This document shows positions 24,896 to 33,250 of a stretch of 64,000 nt of DNA, piece by piece. The DNA is taken from the NCBI GenBank assembly GCA_964611345.1, contig CAZSYU010000012.1, positions 5,574-69,573 on the forward strand, given 5' to 3'. The first letter of the stretch is position 1. The number at the start of each line of letters is the position of its first letter. The stretch comes from JALZVT01 sp964611345. Lineage in GTDB: Bacteria; Pseudomonadota; Gammaproteobacteria; Pseudomonadales; Azotimanducaceae. The notes below the pieces were generated by a model. That model did not search any database. It had not been told where the DNA came from and worked only from the letters and a program-made list of their open reading frames with translations. The position numbers and the translations under genes were made by a program.

Positions 24896-26323
24896 ATGGC
24901 GGCTTTGATTTCTGGTGTGAAGAACACCGGTGGCTTTACCAGCAGCGTTAACAGCATGTTTGATCGGGCCGCGGCAGCGCTCGATTTTCCACCGGGTTTG
25001 ATCCATAAAATCCGTGTCTGTAACTCAACCTACACGGTGCGTTTTGGGGTTCGGCTGCGCGGTGAGATTCACACCTTTGTTGGCTATCGCGCCGTACATT
25101 CAGAGCACATGGAACCAGTAAAGGGTGGTATTCGATTTTCTGAGCATGTTAATCAGGATGAAGTAGAGGCGCTCGCTGCCTTGATGACTTACAAATGCGC
25201 TTTAGTAGCGACACCCTTTGGTGGTTCGAAGGGGGGGCTGTGCGTAAATCCGAATGATTGGGACGAGCACGAACTCGAGCGCATTACCCGCCGGTTCGCC
25301 TATGAGCTGGCCAAGCGTGACCTTATCAGCCCGTCACAAAACGTCCCTGCGCCTGATATGGGCACGGGTGAACGAGAGATGGCCTGGATTGCCGATGAAT
25401 ATCGTCGCATGAACCCCAGGGACATCGACAGCTCCGCCTGTGTCACCGGCAAGCCGGTCGGGAAGGGTGGCATTGCGGGCAGAGTGGAGGCAACCGGCCG
25501 CGGTGTTCAGTACGCCCTGCGTTCACTGTTTCGCTACCCGGAAGATCTCGCGCGAGCTGGCCTTGAGGGCGGTCTTGAAGGTAAGCGCATCATCGTTCAG
25601 GGCCTTGGCAACGTGGGTTATCATGCTGCCAAGTGTCTGGCAGAAGAAGATGGTGCGTTGATTGTTGGCGTTATCGAGCGCGATGGTGCCATTGTGGATG
25701 ACGCTGGTATCGACTGTGTGGCCCTGCGCGAGCACATCAATGCCCAAGGTGGCCTGGCGGAGTATCAACCGGGCAGATACGTGAAAGATGGCATGCAGGT
25801 GCTAATGAAAGACTGCGACATTCTGGTGCCTGCTGCTATTGAAGGTGTAATCGATAAACACAATGCGCCGCAGATATCTGCCCGAGTGATTATTGAGGCG
25901 GCGAACGGTCCGGTAACGGCCATTGCTGACGAAATTTTACGTAACAAGGACGTGCTGATTATTCCTGACATGTACGCAAACGCGGGCGGGGTGACGGTGT
26001 CCTATTTCGAATGGGTCCGTAATCTCTCCCACATTCGCTTCGGTCGTATGCAGCGCCGGCAGGAAGAATACAAAGCGAATTTGCTACTCGACGAACTGCA
26101 GCGCCAGGGCTTTAACTTTCCGCCGGCGTTCGAAAGCCAGTTCGCCACCGGATCGGATGAACTTGCGCTTGTGCGCTCAGGTCTTGATGACACCATGCGC
26201 GATGCCTACGACCGCATGCGCGAGACCTGGTGGGAAGACGATAACGTGACGGATTTGCGCATGGCCGCCTACACAGTGGCAATCACCGAAATCGCTAATA
26301 GTTATAGTGCGCTCGGACTTTAA
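24896..26323 (+). CDS. Glu/Leu/Phe/Val-type amino acid dehydrogenase (glutamate dehydrogenase-like)
   Basis: A 475-residue enzyme of the ELFV dehydrogenase family. The ATG at 24896 follows GGAAG at five bases and is preferred over the TTG twelve bases upstream. Catalytic marks are MEPVKGGIRFSEHV, KCALVATPFGGSKGG with its lysines, PAPDMGTGEREMAW, the Rossmann motif VQGLGNVGYHAAK and the ending-domain IIEAANGPVT. These residues fit glutamate oxidation to 2-oxoglutarate, probably with NAD. The 233-base divergent gap upstream, shared with the FrnE-like gene, should hold its promoter. Its 3' end overlaps a small convergent reading frame. Confidence 0.92.
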   Translation: MAALISGVKNTGGFTSSVNSMFDRAAAALDFPPGLIHKIRVCNSTYTVRFGVRLRGEIHTFVGYRAVHSEHMEPVKGGIRFSEHVNQDEVEALAALMTYKCALVATPFGGSKGGLCVNPNDWDEHELERITRRFAYELAKRDLISPSQNVPAPDMGTGEREMAWIADEYRRMNPRDIDSSACVTGKPVGKGGIAGRVEATGRGVQYALRSLFRYPEDLARAGLEGGLEGKRIIVQGLGNVGYHAAKCLAEEDGALIVGVIERDGAIVDDAGIDCVALREHINAQGGLAEYQPGRYVKDGMQVLMKDCDILVPAAIEGVIDKHNAPQISARVIIEAANGPVTAIADEILRNKDVLIIPDMYANAGGVTVSYFEWVRNLSHIRFGRMQRRQEEYKANLLLDELQRQGFNFPPAFESQFATGSDELALVRSGLDDTMRDAYDRMRETWWEDDNVTDLRMAAYTVAITEIANSYSALGL

Positions 26324-26411
26324 GCGCGGTCTGTAGGACGCTCGCGACCCAGCGTTTAAACTCGTCGTTTGGCCACATGCGCGTCATGCTGATAAGGGTT
26401 GCATCACTCAT
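26295..26411 (-). CDS. Possible 38-residue small protein
   Basis: A short reading frame whose ATG overlaps the stop of the 96-residue membrane protein gene (ATGA), suggesting translational coupling. The product begins MSDATLISMTRMWPNDEF and ends KVRAHYNY; it is basic and helical-looking, with no motif I recognise. It overlaps the last 29 bases of glutamate dehydrogenase on the other strand. It could be a chance frame. Confidence 0.35.
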   Translation of the reverse strand: MSDATLISMTRMWPNDEFKRWVASVLQTALKVRAHYNY

Positions 26412-26698
26412 GACTGCTCTTCTTCTGGGGCTGTTTGTTCCGGGTTTTCTCGATTGAACTTGTGGTAGGTGCGTTCGTTGGCCACCCATAAGAACCAACC
26501 CAGCAGATAGCCAAGCGCCATGAACATGCAAAACTGCCAAATCGGCAGCCCCTGATCTTCCACCATTAAAAAGACGCGTGGCACAACAATCAGAAGTGCA
26601 AACATAACCAACCCAAGGGCTGTGCCGCGTTTGAGGATAAAAACCATTGGGCCTCTCGCTCGGCTTTTGGTCCAGTAGCTGGTCCACTCGGTATTCAT
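26408..26698 (-). CDS. Small two-TM membrane protein
   Basis: A 96-residue protein. Residues ~18-46 hold one hydrophobic helix (FILKRGTALGLVMFALLIVV) and ~52-72 a second. An acidic, polar tail (NPEQTAPEEEQS) follows. The short N-terminal WTSYWTKSRARG precedes the first helix. I do not recognise the family. It lies between the glutamate dehydrogenase gene (convergent) and an SDR gene 90 bases upstream on the same strand. Confidence 0.65.
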   Translation of the reverse strand: MNTEWTSYWTKSRARGPMVFILKRGTALGLVMFALLIVVPRVFLMVEDQGLPIWQFCMFMALGYLLGWFLWVANERTYHKFNRENPEQTAPEEEQS

Positions 26699-26788
26699 GG
26701 TGATGCACTCATTATGGCGGCTGTTACTGTCTGTTGGCGCTGAACCGGTTGAATAGCTGGCACGCTCCGCTGCGGGCCGGCGTTCGCG

Positions 26789-27568
26789 TTAGCGTGCTGT
26801 GTAGCCGCCATCCACCGGCATGACTATGCCGTTTACAAAGCTTGCCTCGTCGCTGGCAAGAAACGCGGCGGCTGCGGCTATCTCTTCGGGTTGTCCGAGC
26901 CTGCCCATGGGATGCAGCGAGACCAGAAATTCTTCGCCTTCAGGTGTCTCGCGCATTTCGGCGGTCATGGGCGTTTCGATGTAGCCTGGGGATATGGCGT
27001 TGACTCTTACACCCATGGCCCCAAAGGCGATGGCGTACTGTTTGGTGAGCCCAGCCACCCCGTGTTTGGACGCAACATAAGCGCCTGCGCCAGGCGACAG
27101 TTCGAGGTTGACCTCGTCTTCTTCCGTTGGGGGTGCACCCACCAGGCCGACGAGACCGGCGATGGATGAGGTATTGATAATCGCGCCACCGCCTTGATCG
27201 GCGAGAAAGGGTGCGCCATGAAAGAGCGCGTCGGCCACGCCTTTCAAGTTAACACTGATGATGGTATCCCAGTCGATATCGCCGCCACCGACACCTGCGT
27301 TATTGAACAGCACCTGCAAGCTCCCGAATTCGCTGGCTGTGCTCTCCAGGGCCGCGATGGTGGCACTCTCGCTGGTTACGTCGAGGCCGAGAGAAGCGGC
27401 TTTCCCGCCCTCCTGCTGGATCATGGCCGCCGTGCGTGCCGCGCCCTCATCGTCGAGGTCTGCGCACATGATGGCGCCACCTTCTTCAGCGAACTTCAGT
27501 GCGCTCGCCCTGCCGATACCGCTGGCTGCGCCGGTGACCAGCGCGACCTTGGCTGTGAGTTTTCCCAT
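26789..27568 (-). CDS. SDR family NAD(P)-dependent oxidoreductase
   Basis: A 259-residue classical short-chain dehydrogenase. The nucleotide motif is TGAASGIGRA (residues ~13-22). The acidic D after CADLD in the second strand suggests NAD(H) preference. NNAG is present, the catalytic site is Ser in NTSSIAG with Tyr-Lys in YVASKHG, and the C-terminus has VDGGYTAR. An acidic insertion (PPTEEDEVNLE) lies between the Ser and the Tyr, slightly longer than usual. The substrate is unknown. It points away from the SDR at 27751, and the 182-base gap between them contains only a short ACCCT/AGGGT hairpin (27601-27616). Confidence 0.9.
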   Translation of the reverse strand: MGKLTAKVALVTGAASGIGRASALKFAEEGGAIMCADLDDEGAARTAAMIQQEGGKAASLGLDVTSESATIAALESTASEFGSLQVLFNNAGVGGGDIDWDTIISVNLKGVADALFHGAPFLADQGGGAIINTSSIAGLVGLVGAPPTEEDEVNLELSPGAGAYVASKHGVAGLTKQYAIAFGAMGVRVNAISPGYIETPMTAEMRETPEGEEFLVSLHPMGRLGQPEEIAAAAAFLASDEASFVNGIVMPVDGGYTAR

Positions 27569-27750
27569 CGGTGTATTCCCCTTATCAAGCGGTTATTAAT
27601 ACCCTAGTCGCAGGGTGCTGGGAAGTAGGCCGGCGTAAAGCTCTGCACGGCCCATACTATCTTGCTCGATCTTGGGCTATCTTGATGGCATAGAATTAGC
27701 ACTACTAAAAGCAACCACACAACATACAAAGACACACGAAGGGAGCAACC

Positions 27751-28425
27751 ATGGGGAACGTACTTATCACAGGAGCCAATCGCGGTATTGGTCTGGCACT
27801 GACACAGCATTATGTCGATGCAGGACATCAGGTTATCGCGTGCGTGCGCAATCCAGAGGCGGCAGACGCCCTGAAGCTAGACAATGTCACCGTCGAGCGA
27901 ATGGAACTGGGTGACCCTGAGTCAATCGGTGCCGCTGCGAAACGCATCGGTGCGCAACCGATCGATATACTGATCAACAACGCCGGCGCCACCGGTGGGG
28001 GCGCGCAATCGCTCGACGATTTTGATATCGATGCCTGGCATGACGCCTTGAACGTCAACACCATCGGTCCTCTGATTGTGGCCCGCGAGTTCAAGCACAA
28101 CCTCGCCGCCAGCGGCAACGGCAAGCTCATGACCTTGACCAGCCAGCTCGCAGCCTCTACCTGGCCTATGGGTGGCATGTATATTTATGGCTCTACAAAA
28201 GCAGGCGTTAGTAGAGCGTTTGTCAGCCTGTCAATCGATTGGAAAGACGAGCCAATAACGATTGGCTTGATGCATCCAGGCTGGGTACAGACCGACATGG
28301 GCGGACCACACGCAGAGATCACCGCCGACGAGTCTGCCAGCGGCATCATAAAAGTAATCGATGGCATGACCAAAGCGGACTCGGGTAAGTTCTACAAGTG
28401 GAACGGTGAAGAGCACCCATTTTAG
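27751..28425 (+). CDS. SDR family protein, C-factor / CsgA-like
   Basis: A 224-residue compact SDR. The start has a good ribosome binding site (GAAGGGAG). Motifs are TGANRGIGLALTQHYV, NNAGA, Ser in TLTSQLA with Tyr-Lys in YGSTKAG, and MHPGWVQTDMGG. This layout matches the carbonyl-reductase-like C-factor group of SDRs. The substrate is unknown; relatives reduce small carbonyl compounds. The MDR gene follows 85 bases downstream on the same strand. Confidence 0.9.
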   Translation: MGNVLITGANRGIGLALTQHYVDAGHQVIACVRNPEAADALKLDNVTVERMELGDPESIGAAAKRIGAQPIDILINNAGATGGGAQSLDDFDIDAWHDALNVNTIGPLIVAREFKHNLAASGNGKLMTLTSQLAASTWPMGGMYIYGSTKAGVSRAFVSLSIDWKDEPITIGLMHPGWVQTDMGGPHAEITADESASGIIKVIDGMTKADSGKFYKWNGEEHPF

Positions 28426-28510
28426 GCGCCGAGCCAACTGCATCAAATTTCAGCCCCGTGCACTCTTACCCCTAGCACTCTTCGATGAACAATAACTTCT
28501 AGGATTATTC

Positions 28511-29641
28511 ATGCCACAACAAAAACAACTTCGTTCTACCGTAACCAGTGAGGGCCAGCTCGTGCTCGATCTGGTCGACATTGACATTCCGGAGCCCAAG
28601 TCTGAAGAGGTGGTCGTTCGGGTCGAAGCCGCGCCGATAAACCCATCTGACCTTGGCCTTTTGTTTGGCATGGCCGATATGGGAACAGCGAAGGCGAGCG
28701 GCACTGCTGCCGCGCCGGTAATTACTGCGGATGTTGCTCCCGGTATTCTCAAGGGCTTAAAGCCGCGTCTCGATCAATCGATGCCGGTTGGCAACGAGGG
28801 TGGGGGCGTGGTGGTTGCGGCGGGTGACTCAGAGCTTGCGCAATCGCTGCTCGGCAAAACAGTGGGTATTCTGGGCGGGGCAACTTACACCCAGTTTCGT
28901 GCGCTCAAGGCCAAGCAATGTCTGGTGATGCCCGAAGGGACAACTCCGGCCGAGGCCGCATCTTGCTTTGTAAACCCGCTAACAGCGCTGGGCATGACGG
29001 AGACCATGAAGGCCGAAGGGCATACGGCGTTGGTGCACACTGCAGCGGCCTCGAACCTTGGCCAAATGTTGAACAAGATATGTATCGCAGACGGCATTCA
29101 ATTGGTGAACGTTGTCCGCAAGCAGGAACAGGTAGATGTGCTCAAAGCCATTGGTGCGACACATGTGTGCAACAGCAGCGACGCTGACTTCATGGCACAA
29201 CTAACAGATGCGCTGGTGGCTACCGGTGCGACCATCGCGTTCGATGCGACCGGTGGTGGCCCCCTGGCTGGGCAGATTCTCACCGCGATGGAGCGTGCCG
29301 CCAACATGACGGCCAAAGAGTACAGTCGTTACGGTTCCGATACGTTTAAGCAGGTTTATATCTACGGTGGTCTGGATCGCAGGCCTACCGAGTTTAATCG
29401 CAACTTCGGTTTGTCCTGGAGTATTGGTGGTTGGCTACTAACGCCCTTCCTGGCCAAGATTGGCTTCGAAGCGGCAGAGGCCTTGCGCCAACGCGTGGCC
29501 AATGAAATCAAGACCACCTTCGCGAGCAGCTATACGGCAGAAGTGTCACTGGCGCAAGCGCTCACCATCGATGCGATTAACACCTATGGTAAGCAGGCGA
29601 CGGGTGAAAAGTATCTGATTAATCCCAACAAGGATGTTTAA
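28511..29641 (+). CDS. Zinc-binding-dehydrogenase-family (MDR) oxidoreductase
   Basis: A 376-residue medium-chain reductase related to NADPH:quinone reductase. N-terminal GroES-like domain: EVVVRVEAAPINPSD, then a linker longer than usual (about residues 55-90). The Rossmann region AEGHTALVHTAAASNLGQML replaces the usual GGVG loop, and AFDATGGGPL follows. Catalytic zinc ligands of alcohol dehydrogenases are absent, so it is probably a zinc-free enoyl or quinone reductase. The neighbouring genes downstream are flavin enzymes, which suggests a redox catabolic set. Confidence 0.87.
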   Translation: MPQQKQLRSTVTSEGQLVLDLVDIDIPEPKSEEVVVRVEAAPINPSDLGLLFGMADMGTAKASGTAAAPVITADVAPGILKGLKPRLDQSMPVGNEGGGVVVAAGDSELAQSLLGKTVGILGGATYTQFRALKAKQCLVMPEGTTPAEAASCFVNPLTALGMTETMKAEGHTALVHTAAASNLGQMLNKICIADGIQLVNVVRKQEQVDVLKAIGATHVCNSSDADFMAQLTDALVATGATIAFDATGGGPLAGQILTAMERAANMTAKEYSRYGSDTFKQVYIYGGLDRRPTEFNRNFGLSWSIGGWLLTPFLAKIGFEAAEALRQRVANEIKTTFASSYTAEVSLAQALTIDAINTYGKQATGEKYLINPNKDV

Positions 29642-29684
29642 ACGAATTTACAGGGCGTTAACTGGAACGCGTTAAGGAGGGGGT

Positions 29685-30815
29685 ATGAAATCACCGGTAT
29701 GTGATTTGTTGGGGGTCGAATTTCCACTGGTTGCGTTTACCCACTGTCGAGATGTAGTGGTTGCTGTGTCAAAAGCGGGTGGCTTTGGGGTGCTGGGTGC
29801 TGCGGGCTACAACGCAGAGACACTTGAGACCGAACTGAAGTGGATTGACGAGCATATTGACGGCATGCCTTACGGGGTGGATCTGATTGCGCCGACATCC
29901 ATGGCAATCACCGACGATAACGCCAGTTCCGAAGACTATTTGTCGAAGGTGCCGGATGAGCACAGAGACTACGCTCGAGGAATTTTGGCGCAAAACGATA
30001 TCGACACGGCGGATGTTTATACCAATCAGCGTGCGAGTGGTGGCGGTTTTCTGACCGCCGGACGAGCGGCTAACATTATTGACGTTGCCTTTTCGCACCC
30101 GATTAAGCTCATTGCTAACGCGCTGGGTGTTCCCCCGCGCTACATGCTGGAAATGTGCAAAGAACATAACGTGGTTTCAGCCGCGTTGGTGGGCGCGAAA
30201 GAACACGCCGTGAAGCAGGTAGAGGCCGGGGTGGACATACTGGTCGTGTCGGGCACTGAAGCCGGTGGGCATTGTGGCGAAGTGTCCACTATGGTGTTGG
30301 TGCCGGAGGTGTGCATGGCGGTAGAAGACAGCGGTGTGCCGGTGCTGGCGGCTGGTGGTATCGCTACGGGGCGGCAAATGGCAGCGGCGATGGCGATGGG
30401 CGCTCACGGGGCCTGGACCGGGTCTGTTTGGTTGACCACCACCGAAGCAGAAACGTCACCCGTGTTGAAAGAAAAAATGTTGCAGGCGAGTTCTCGCCAG
30501 ACGGTGCGCTCCAAAGCGCGCACAGGCAAATACTCCCGGCAGCTAGTATCACCCTGGACTGAGGCCTGGGAAGCCGACGATGCCCCCGAGCCATTGCCGA
30601 TGCCGCTGCAGTCACTGGTTAGTGAAACGCCGCTGGCCAAGGTGACCAAACTTGCCGAGGGTGGCCACAAAGGCGCTCGTCAGCTTGCGACCTACTTTGT
30701 GGGCCAGGGTGTAGGCCTTATGAATGAGACAGTGGATTCGCGCACGGTGGTGCGGGAGTTTATGGAAGACTACCTGGCTGCCACCGAGCGGTTGCAAACC
30801 TCGCTACTAGACTAA
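29685..30815 (+). CDS. NAD(P)H-dependent flavin oxidoreductase (nitronate monooxygenase family)
   Basis: A 376-residue TIM-barrel FMN enzyme of the 2-nitropropane dioxygenase-like family. The start is ATG after AAGGAGGGGGT, one of the best ribosome binding sites in the window. Family marks are KAGGFGVLGAAGY near the N-terminus, VVSGTEAGGHCGEV with the catalytic-site His, PVLAAGGIATGRQM and AMAMGAHGAWTGSVWL. The C-terminal 70 residues are longer than in classical nitronate monooxygenases and fit the enoyl-reductase-like subgroup. It sits between an MDR and an LLM gene on one strand. Confidence 0.9.
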   Translation: MKSPVCDLLGVEFPLVAFTHCRDVVVAVSKAGGFGVLGAAGYNAETLETELKWIDEHIDGMPYGVDLIAPTSMAITDDNASSEDYLSKVPDEHRDYARGILAQNDIDTADVYTNQRASGGGFLTAGRAANIIDVAFSHPIKLIANALGVPPRYMLEMCKEHNVVSAALVGAKEHAVKQVEAGVDILVVSGTEAGGHCGEVSTMVLVPEVCMAVEDSGVPVLAAGGIATGRQMAAAMAMGAHGAWTGSVWLTTTEAETSPVLKEKMLQASSRQTVRSKARTGKYSRQLVSPWTEAWEADDAPEPLPMPLQSLVSETPLAKVTKLAEGGHKGARQLATYFVGQGVGLMNETVDSRTVVREFMEDYLAATERLQTSLLD

Positions 30816-30842
30816 CTCACCGAGGGCTTAGGAGAATTTATT

Positions 30843-31835
30843 ATGGTGCCACTTAGTGTTCTCGATCTGTCACCGATCAGGCAGGGCAGTAATGCAAGCG
30901 AGGCGTTACGAAATTCGTTGTCGCTCGCGCAGCACGCGGAAGCGCTCGGCTACAAACGCTATTGGGTTGCCGAGCATCACAACATGCGCGGCATCGCGAG
31001 TGCCGCAACCTCAGTAGTGATTGGCCACATCGCTGGTGGTACGTCGAGTATTCGTGTTGGCGCAGGCGGCATCATGCTGCCCAATCACGCACCGCTGGTT
31101 ATTGCTGAACAGTTTGGTACGCTGGACGCGCTGTTCCCCGGCCGAATCGATCTGGGACTGGGTCGTGCTCCCGGCACCGACCAACTGACGGCGCAAGCGT
31201 TGCGGCGCACGTTGGCGGGCAATGTCGATGCGTTTCCGCAGGATGTCCTCGAACTGCAAGCGTATTTGTCTGAGCCGCAAGAGGGCCAACGTGTGCAGGC
31301 CACACCTGGGGCAGGATCTAACGTGCCACTGTGGATACTGGGCTCAAGTTTGTACGGGGCATCGCTCGCCGCAGCCCTTGGGTTGCCCTATGCCTTTGCA
31401 TCACACTTTGCGCCACAGGCGATGGATCAGGCCGTAGCACTGTATCGAGAGCGCTTTAAGCCCTCCGAGCAGTTAAGCGAACCCTACGTGGTGTTGGGCT
31501 ACAATATTGTCGCCGCCGACACCGATGAGGAAGCGCAGTTCTTACGCAGTTCATCAGAGCAGGCCATGCTCAACCTGCGGCGCGGCGTCCCTGGGCAGTT
31601 GCCGCCACCGGTGCGTGATTTTCATGCTCAGTTGGGCCAGGCGGAACTCGGCATGCTCGCCGATGTGTCACGCTGCGCAGCGGTTGGCACGCCGGGTAAA
31701 GTGCGGGCTCAATTAGAGACCTTTGTGGCTGACACGGGTGCTGACGAGATTATGGTGGTGGCCCAAATTTTTGATCATCAGGCGCGTTTGAAGAGTTACG
31801 AACTGGCAGCGTCTGTTATGGCGGCGGCAGCCTGA
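30843..31835 (+). CDS. LLM class flavin-dependent oxidoreductase (YhbW/MsnO8-like)
   Basis: A 330-residue luciferase-like monooxygenase. LSVLDLSPIRQG, the AEHHNMRGIASAATSVVIGHIA segment, VGAGGIMLPNHAPLVIAEQF, LDLGLGRAPGTD-like residues and WILGSS are standard for the subgroup containing E. coli YhbW. It would use reduced FMN supplied by a separate reductase; the substrate is not known. AGGAG at 30830-30834 precedes the ATG. The next gene follows 64 bases downstream across an imperfect 12-base repeat. Confidence 0.9.
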   Translation: MVPLSVLDLSPIRQGSNASEALRNSLSLAQHAEALGYKRYWVAEHHNMRGIASAATSVVIGHIAGGTSSIRVGAGGIMLPNHAPLVIAEQFGTLDALFPGRIDLGLGRAPGTDQLTAQALRRTLAGNVDAFPQDVLELQAYLSEPQEGQRVQATPGAGSNVPLWILGSSLYGASLAAALGLPYAFASHFAPQAMDQAVALYRERFKPSEQLSEPYVVLGYNIVAADTDEEAQFLRSSSEQAMLNLRRGVPGQLPPPVRDFHAQLGQAELGMLADVSRCAAVGTPGKVRAQLETFVADTGADEIMVVAQIFDHQARLKSYELAASVMAAAA

Positions 31836-31881
31836 GCCCCAGAAAGAGCCTCAGAAAGAGCCTCAGAAAGAGCTCCCAAAA
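31834..31881. repeat. Imperfect 12-bp purine-rich tandem repeat
   Basis: Between the LLM gene and the next gene, GAGCCCCAGAAA, GAGCCTCAGAAA, GAGCCTCAGAAA and a degenerate fourth copy follow head to tail, starting within the LLM stop codon region. It fills most of the short intergenic space, much as the two larger arrays at 21.4 and 51.5 kb do. Confidence 0.75.
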
Positions 31882-31899
31882 AGAACTAAAGAACAAGCT

Positions 31900-32403
31900 A
31901 TGAAGAAGTTTCTGTTTGGTGTGGTGCTGTTACTCCTGGTTGTGTGGAGTTTTCTCGCCTTTGTTGGGGTTGAGCCAAAGGATCGTCGGCCGGGTACCAG
32001 GCTCACGGGCGAGCTAAGTGCGCTGCCCGCGAGTTGGTCGTTTCTGCAAGATGAGGCTATCGCTGAGGTGCATGTAGAAACTCACCCCTGGTATGGCATC
32101 CCATTTTCCGTCACAACGGTTATCGCCGAGGATGGGGGTAATCCCTATCTGCCGTCGTTGTATACCGCGGCCATGGAGTTTCCTGGCAGCAAATACTGGA
32201 ACAAGGTTGTCGCGGCTGATCCCAGAGTACGGTTGCGGGTGAACGATTCAATATATGAAATGACGATCTACCCGGTCACGGACCCGGCGGAATTCTACCG
32301 CGCCTTCGCAGCGCTCGGCGCCAAGTATCCTTTCTGGGCACAAAAACTTGAAACCGACGAAGCACCCTACAAGTTTGCGTTGTTGCGCTTGCAACCCCGG
32401 TAA
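31900..32403 (+). CDS. Membrane-anchored protein, possibly nitroreductase/FMN split-barrel-like
   Basis: A 167-residue protein with one N-terminal membrane helix (residues 4-25, uncleaved-looking). The rest is beta-rich: IAEVHVETHPWYGIPFSVTTVI, then YWNKVVAADPRVRLRVNDSIYEMTIYPV. This strand order is similar to split-barrel flavin-binding proteins, but no decisive motif is present. It ends directly against the GTG start of the next SDR gene (no spacer), so the two are co-translated. The function is unknown. Confidence 0.72.
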   Translation: MKKFLFGVVLLLLVVWSFLAFVGVEPKDRRPGTRLTGELSALPASWSFLQDEAIAEVHVETHPWYGIPFSVTTVIAEDGGNPYLPSLYTAAMEFPGSKYWNKVVAADPRVRLRVNDSIYEMTIYPVTDPAEFYRAFAALGAKYPFWAQKLETDEAPYKFALLRLQPR

Positions 32404-33198
32404 GTGTCGTTGTCCGGGAGTAGTAGTACCGTCCGTACAGCACTGGTGACCGGCGCCTCAGCAGGGCTTGGTGCAGAGTTTGCGCGCCAGCTTGCAGCAC
32501 TTGGTAATCAGCTGGTGCTAGTCGCGAGGCGTAAAGACCGTCTCACTGTTCTGGCGGAAGAGCTGTCTGAGACCTATGGCGTGCAGGCGCATGTACTGGC
32601 AGCCGACCTGCAAGATCCACAGGCGCCGGCGCAGCTGCTGGAGCAACTCAGACGTCTAAACCTCAGTATAGACACTTTGATCAACAACGCCGGTAGTGCC
32701 GGACCTGATCTGCTACATGATCGGGACTGGCCAGAGCACCGCGCCTATATCGAATTGATGATGACTTCTGCCGCCGCGCTTACCCATTTACTTGTGCCTG
32801 GCATGGTGGAGCGTGGGCATGGACAGGTACTCAATGTAGCCTCGGTCGCAGGTCGGTTGATGCGTGCCAACGACACGACATACGGGCCGGCCAAGGCTTA
32901 CCTGATCGCACTATCTGAGGCGCTTGCCAGCTCTCTGCAAGGTACGGGCGTGCAAGTGATGGCCCTGTGTCCGGGCTTTACCCGCACCGAGTTTCACAGC
33001 GAACCGCATATGCATGCGTTGCGCGATGCCATACCAGCCTGGCTGTGGTACGACACTAAAACCGTGGTCTCTGAAGGGCTGCGCGCAATGGCGCGAGGTC
33101 GGGTGGTTTACAACAGTGGGCGGCTGTACCGACTGATTGATCCGTTTACTCAGTCGGTGTTCACCCGTTTTTTATTCCGCAAAATACGTCGTAGTTAG
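32404..33198 (+). CDS. SDR family oxidoreductase (DltE-like subgroup)
   Basis: A 264-residue SDR starting at the GTG immediately after the previous stop. Motifs are TGASAGLGAEFARQL, ARRKDRL, NNAGSAG, Ser in NVASVAG and Tyr-Lys in YGPAKAY, then CPGFTRTEF. The layout fits the YqjQ/DltE-like group that includes very-long-chain 3-oxoacyl-type reductases. The basic C-terminal FTRFLFRKIRRS could sit at a membrane surface. It is coupled to the membrane-anchored protein upstream. Confidence 0.88.
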   Translation: MSLSGSSSTVRTALVTGASAGLGAEFARQLAALGNQLVLVARRKDRLTVLAEELSETYGVQAHVLAADLQDPQAPAQLLEQLRRLNLSIDTLINNAGSAGPDLLHDRDWPEHRAYIELMMTSAAALTHLLVPGMVERGHGQVLNVASVAGRLMRANDTTYGPAKAYLIALSEALASSLQGTGVQVMALCPGFTRTEFHSEPHMHALRDAIPAWLWYDTKTVVSEGLRAMARGRVVYNSGRLYRLIDPFTQSVFTRFLFRKIRRS

Positions 33199-33250
33199 AG
33201 GTCAGTATCCCTCCCAAGACCTAAGAACCAAGACAAAGCAAGGTGCCGCC

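Noticed and set aside
27601..27616. Rho-independent terminator (ACCCT/AGGGT hairpin)
   Set aside because: The stem is only five base pairs, no T-run follows, and it lies between divergent gene starts.
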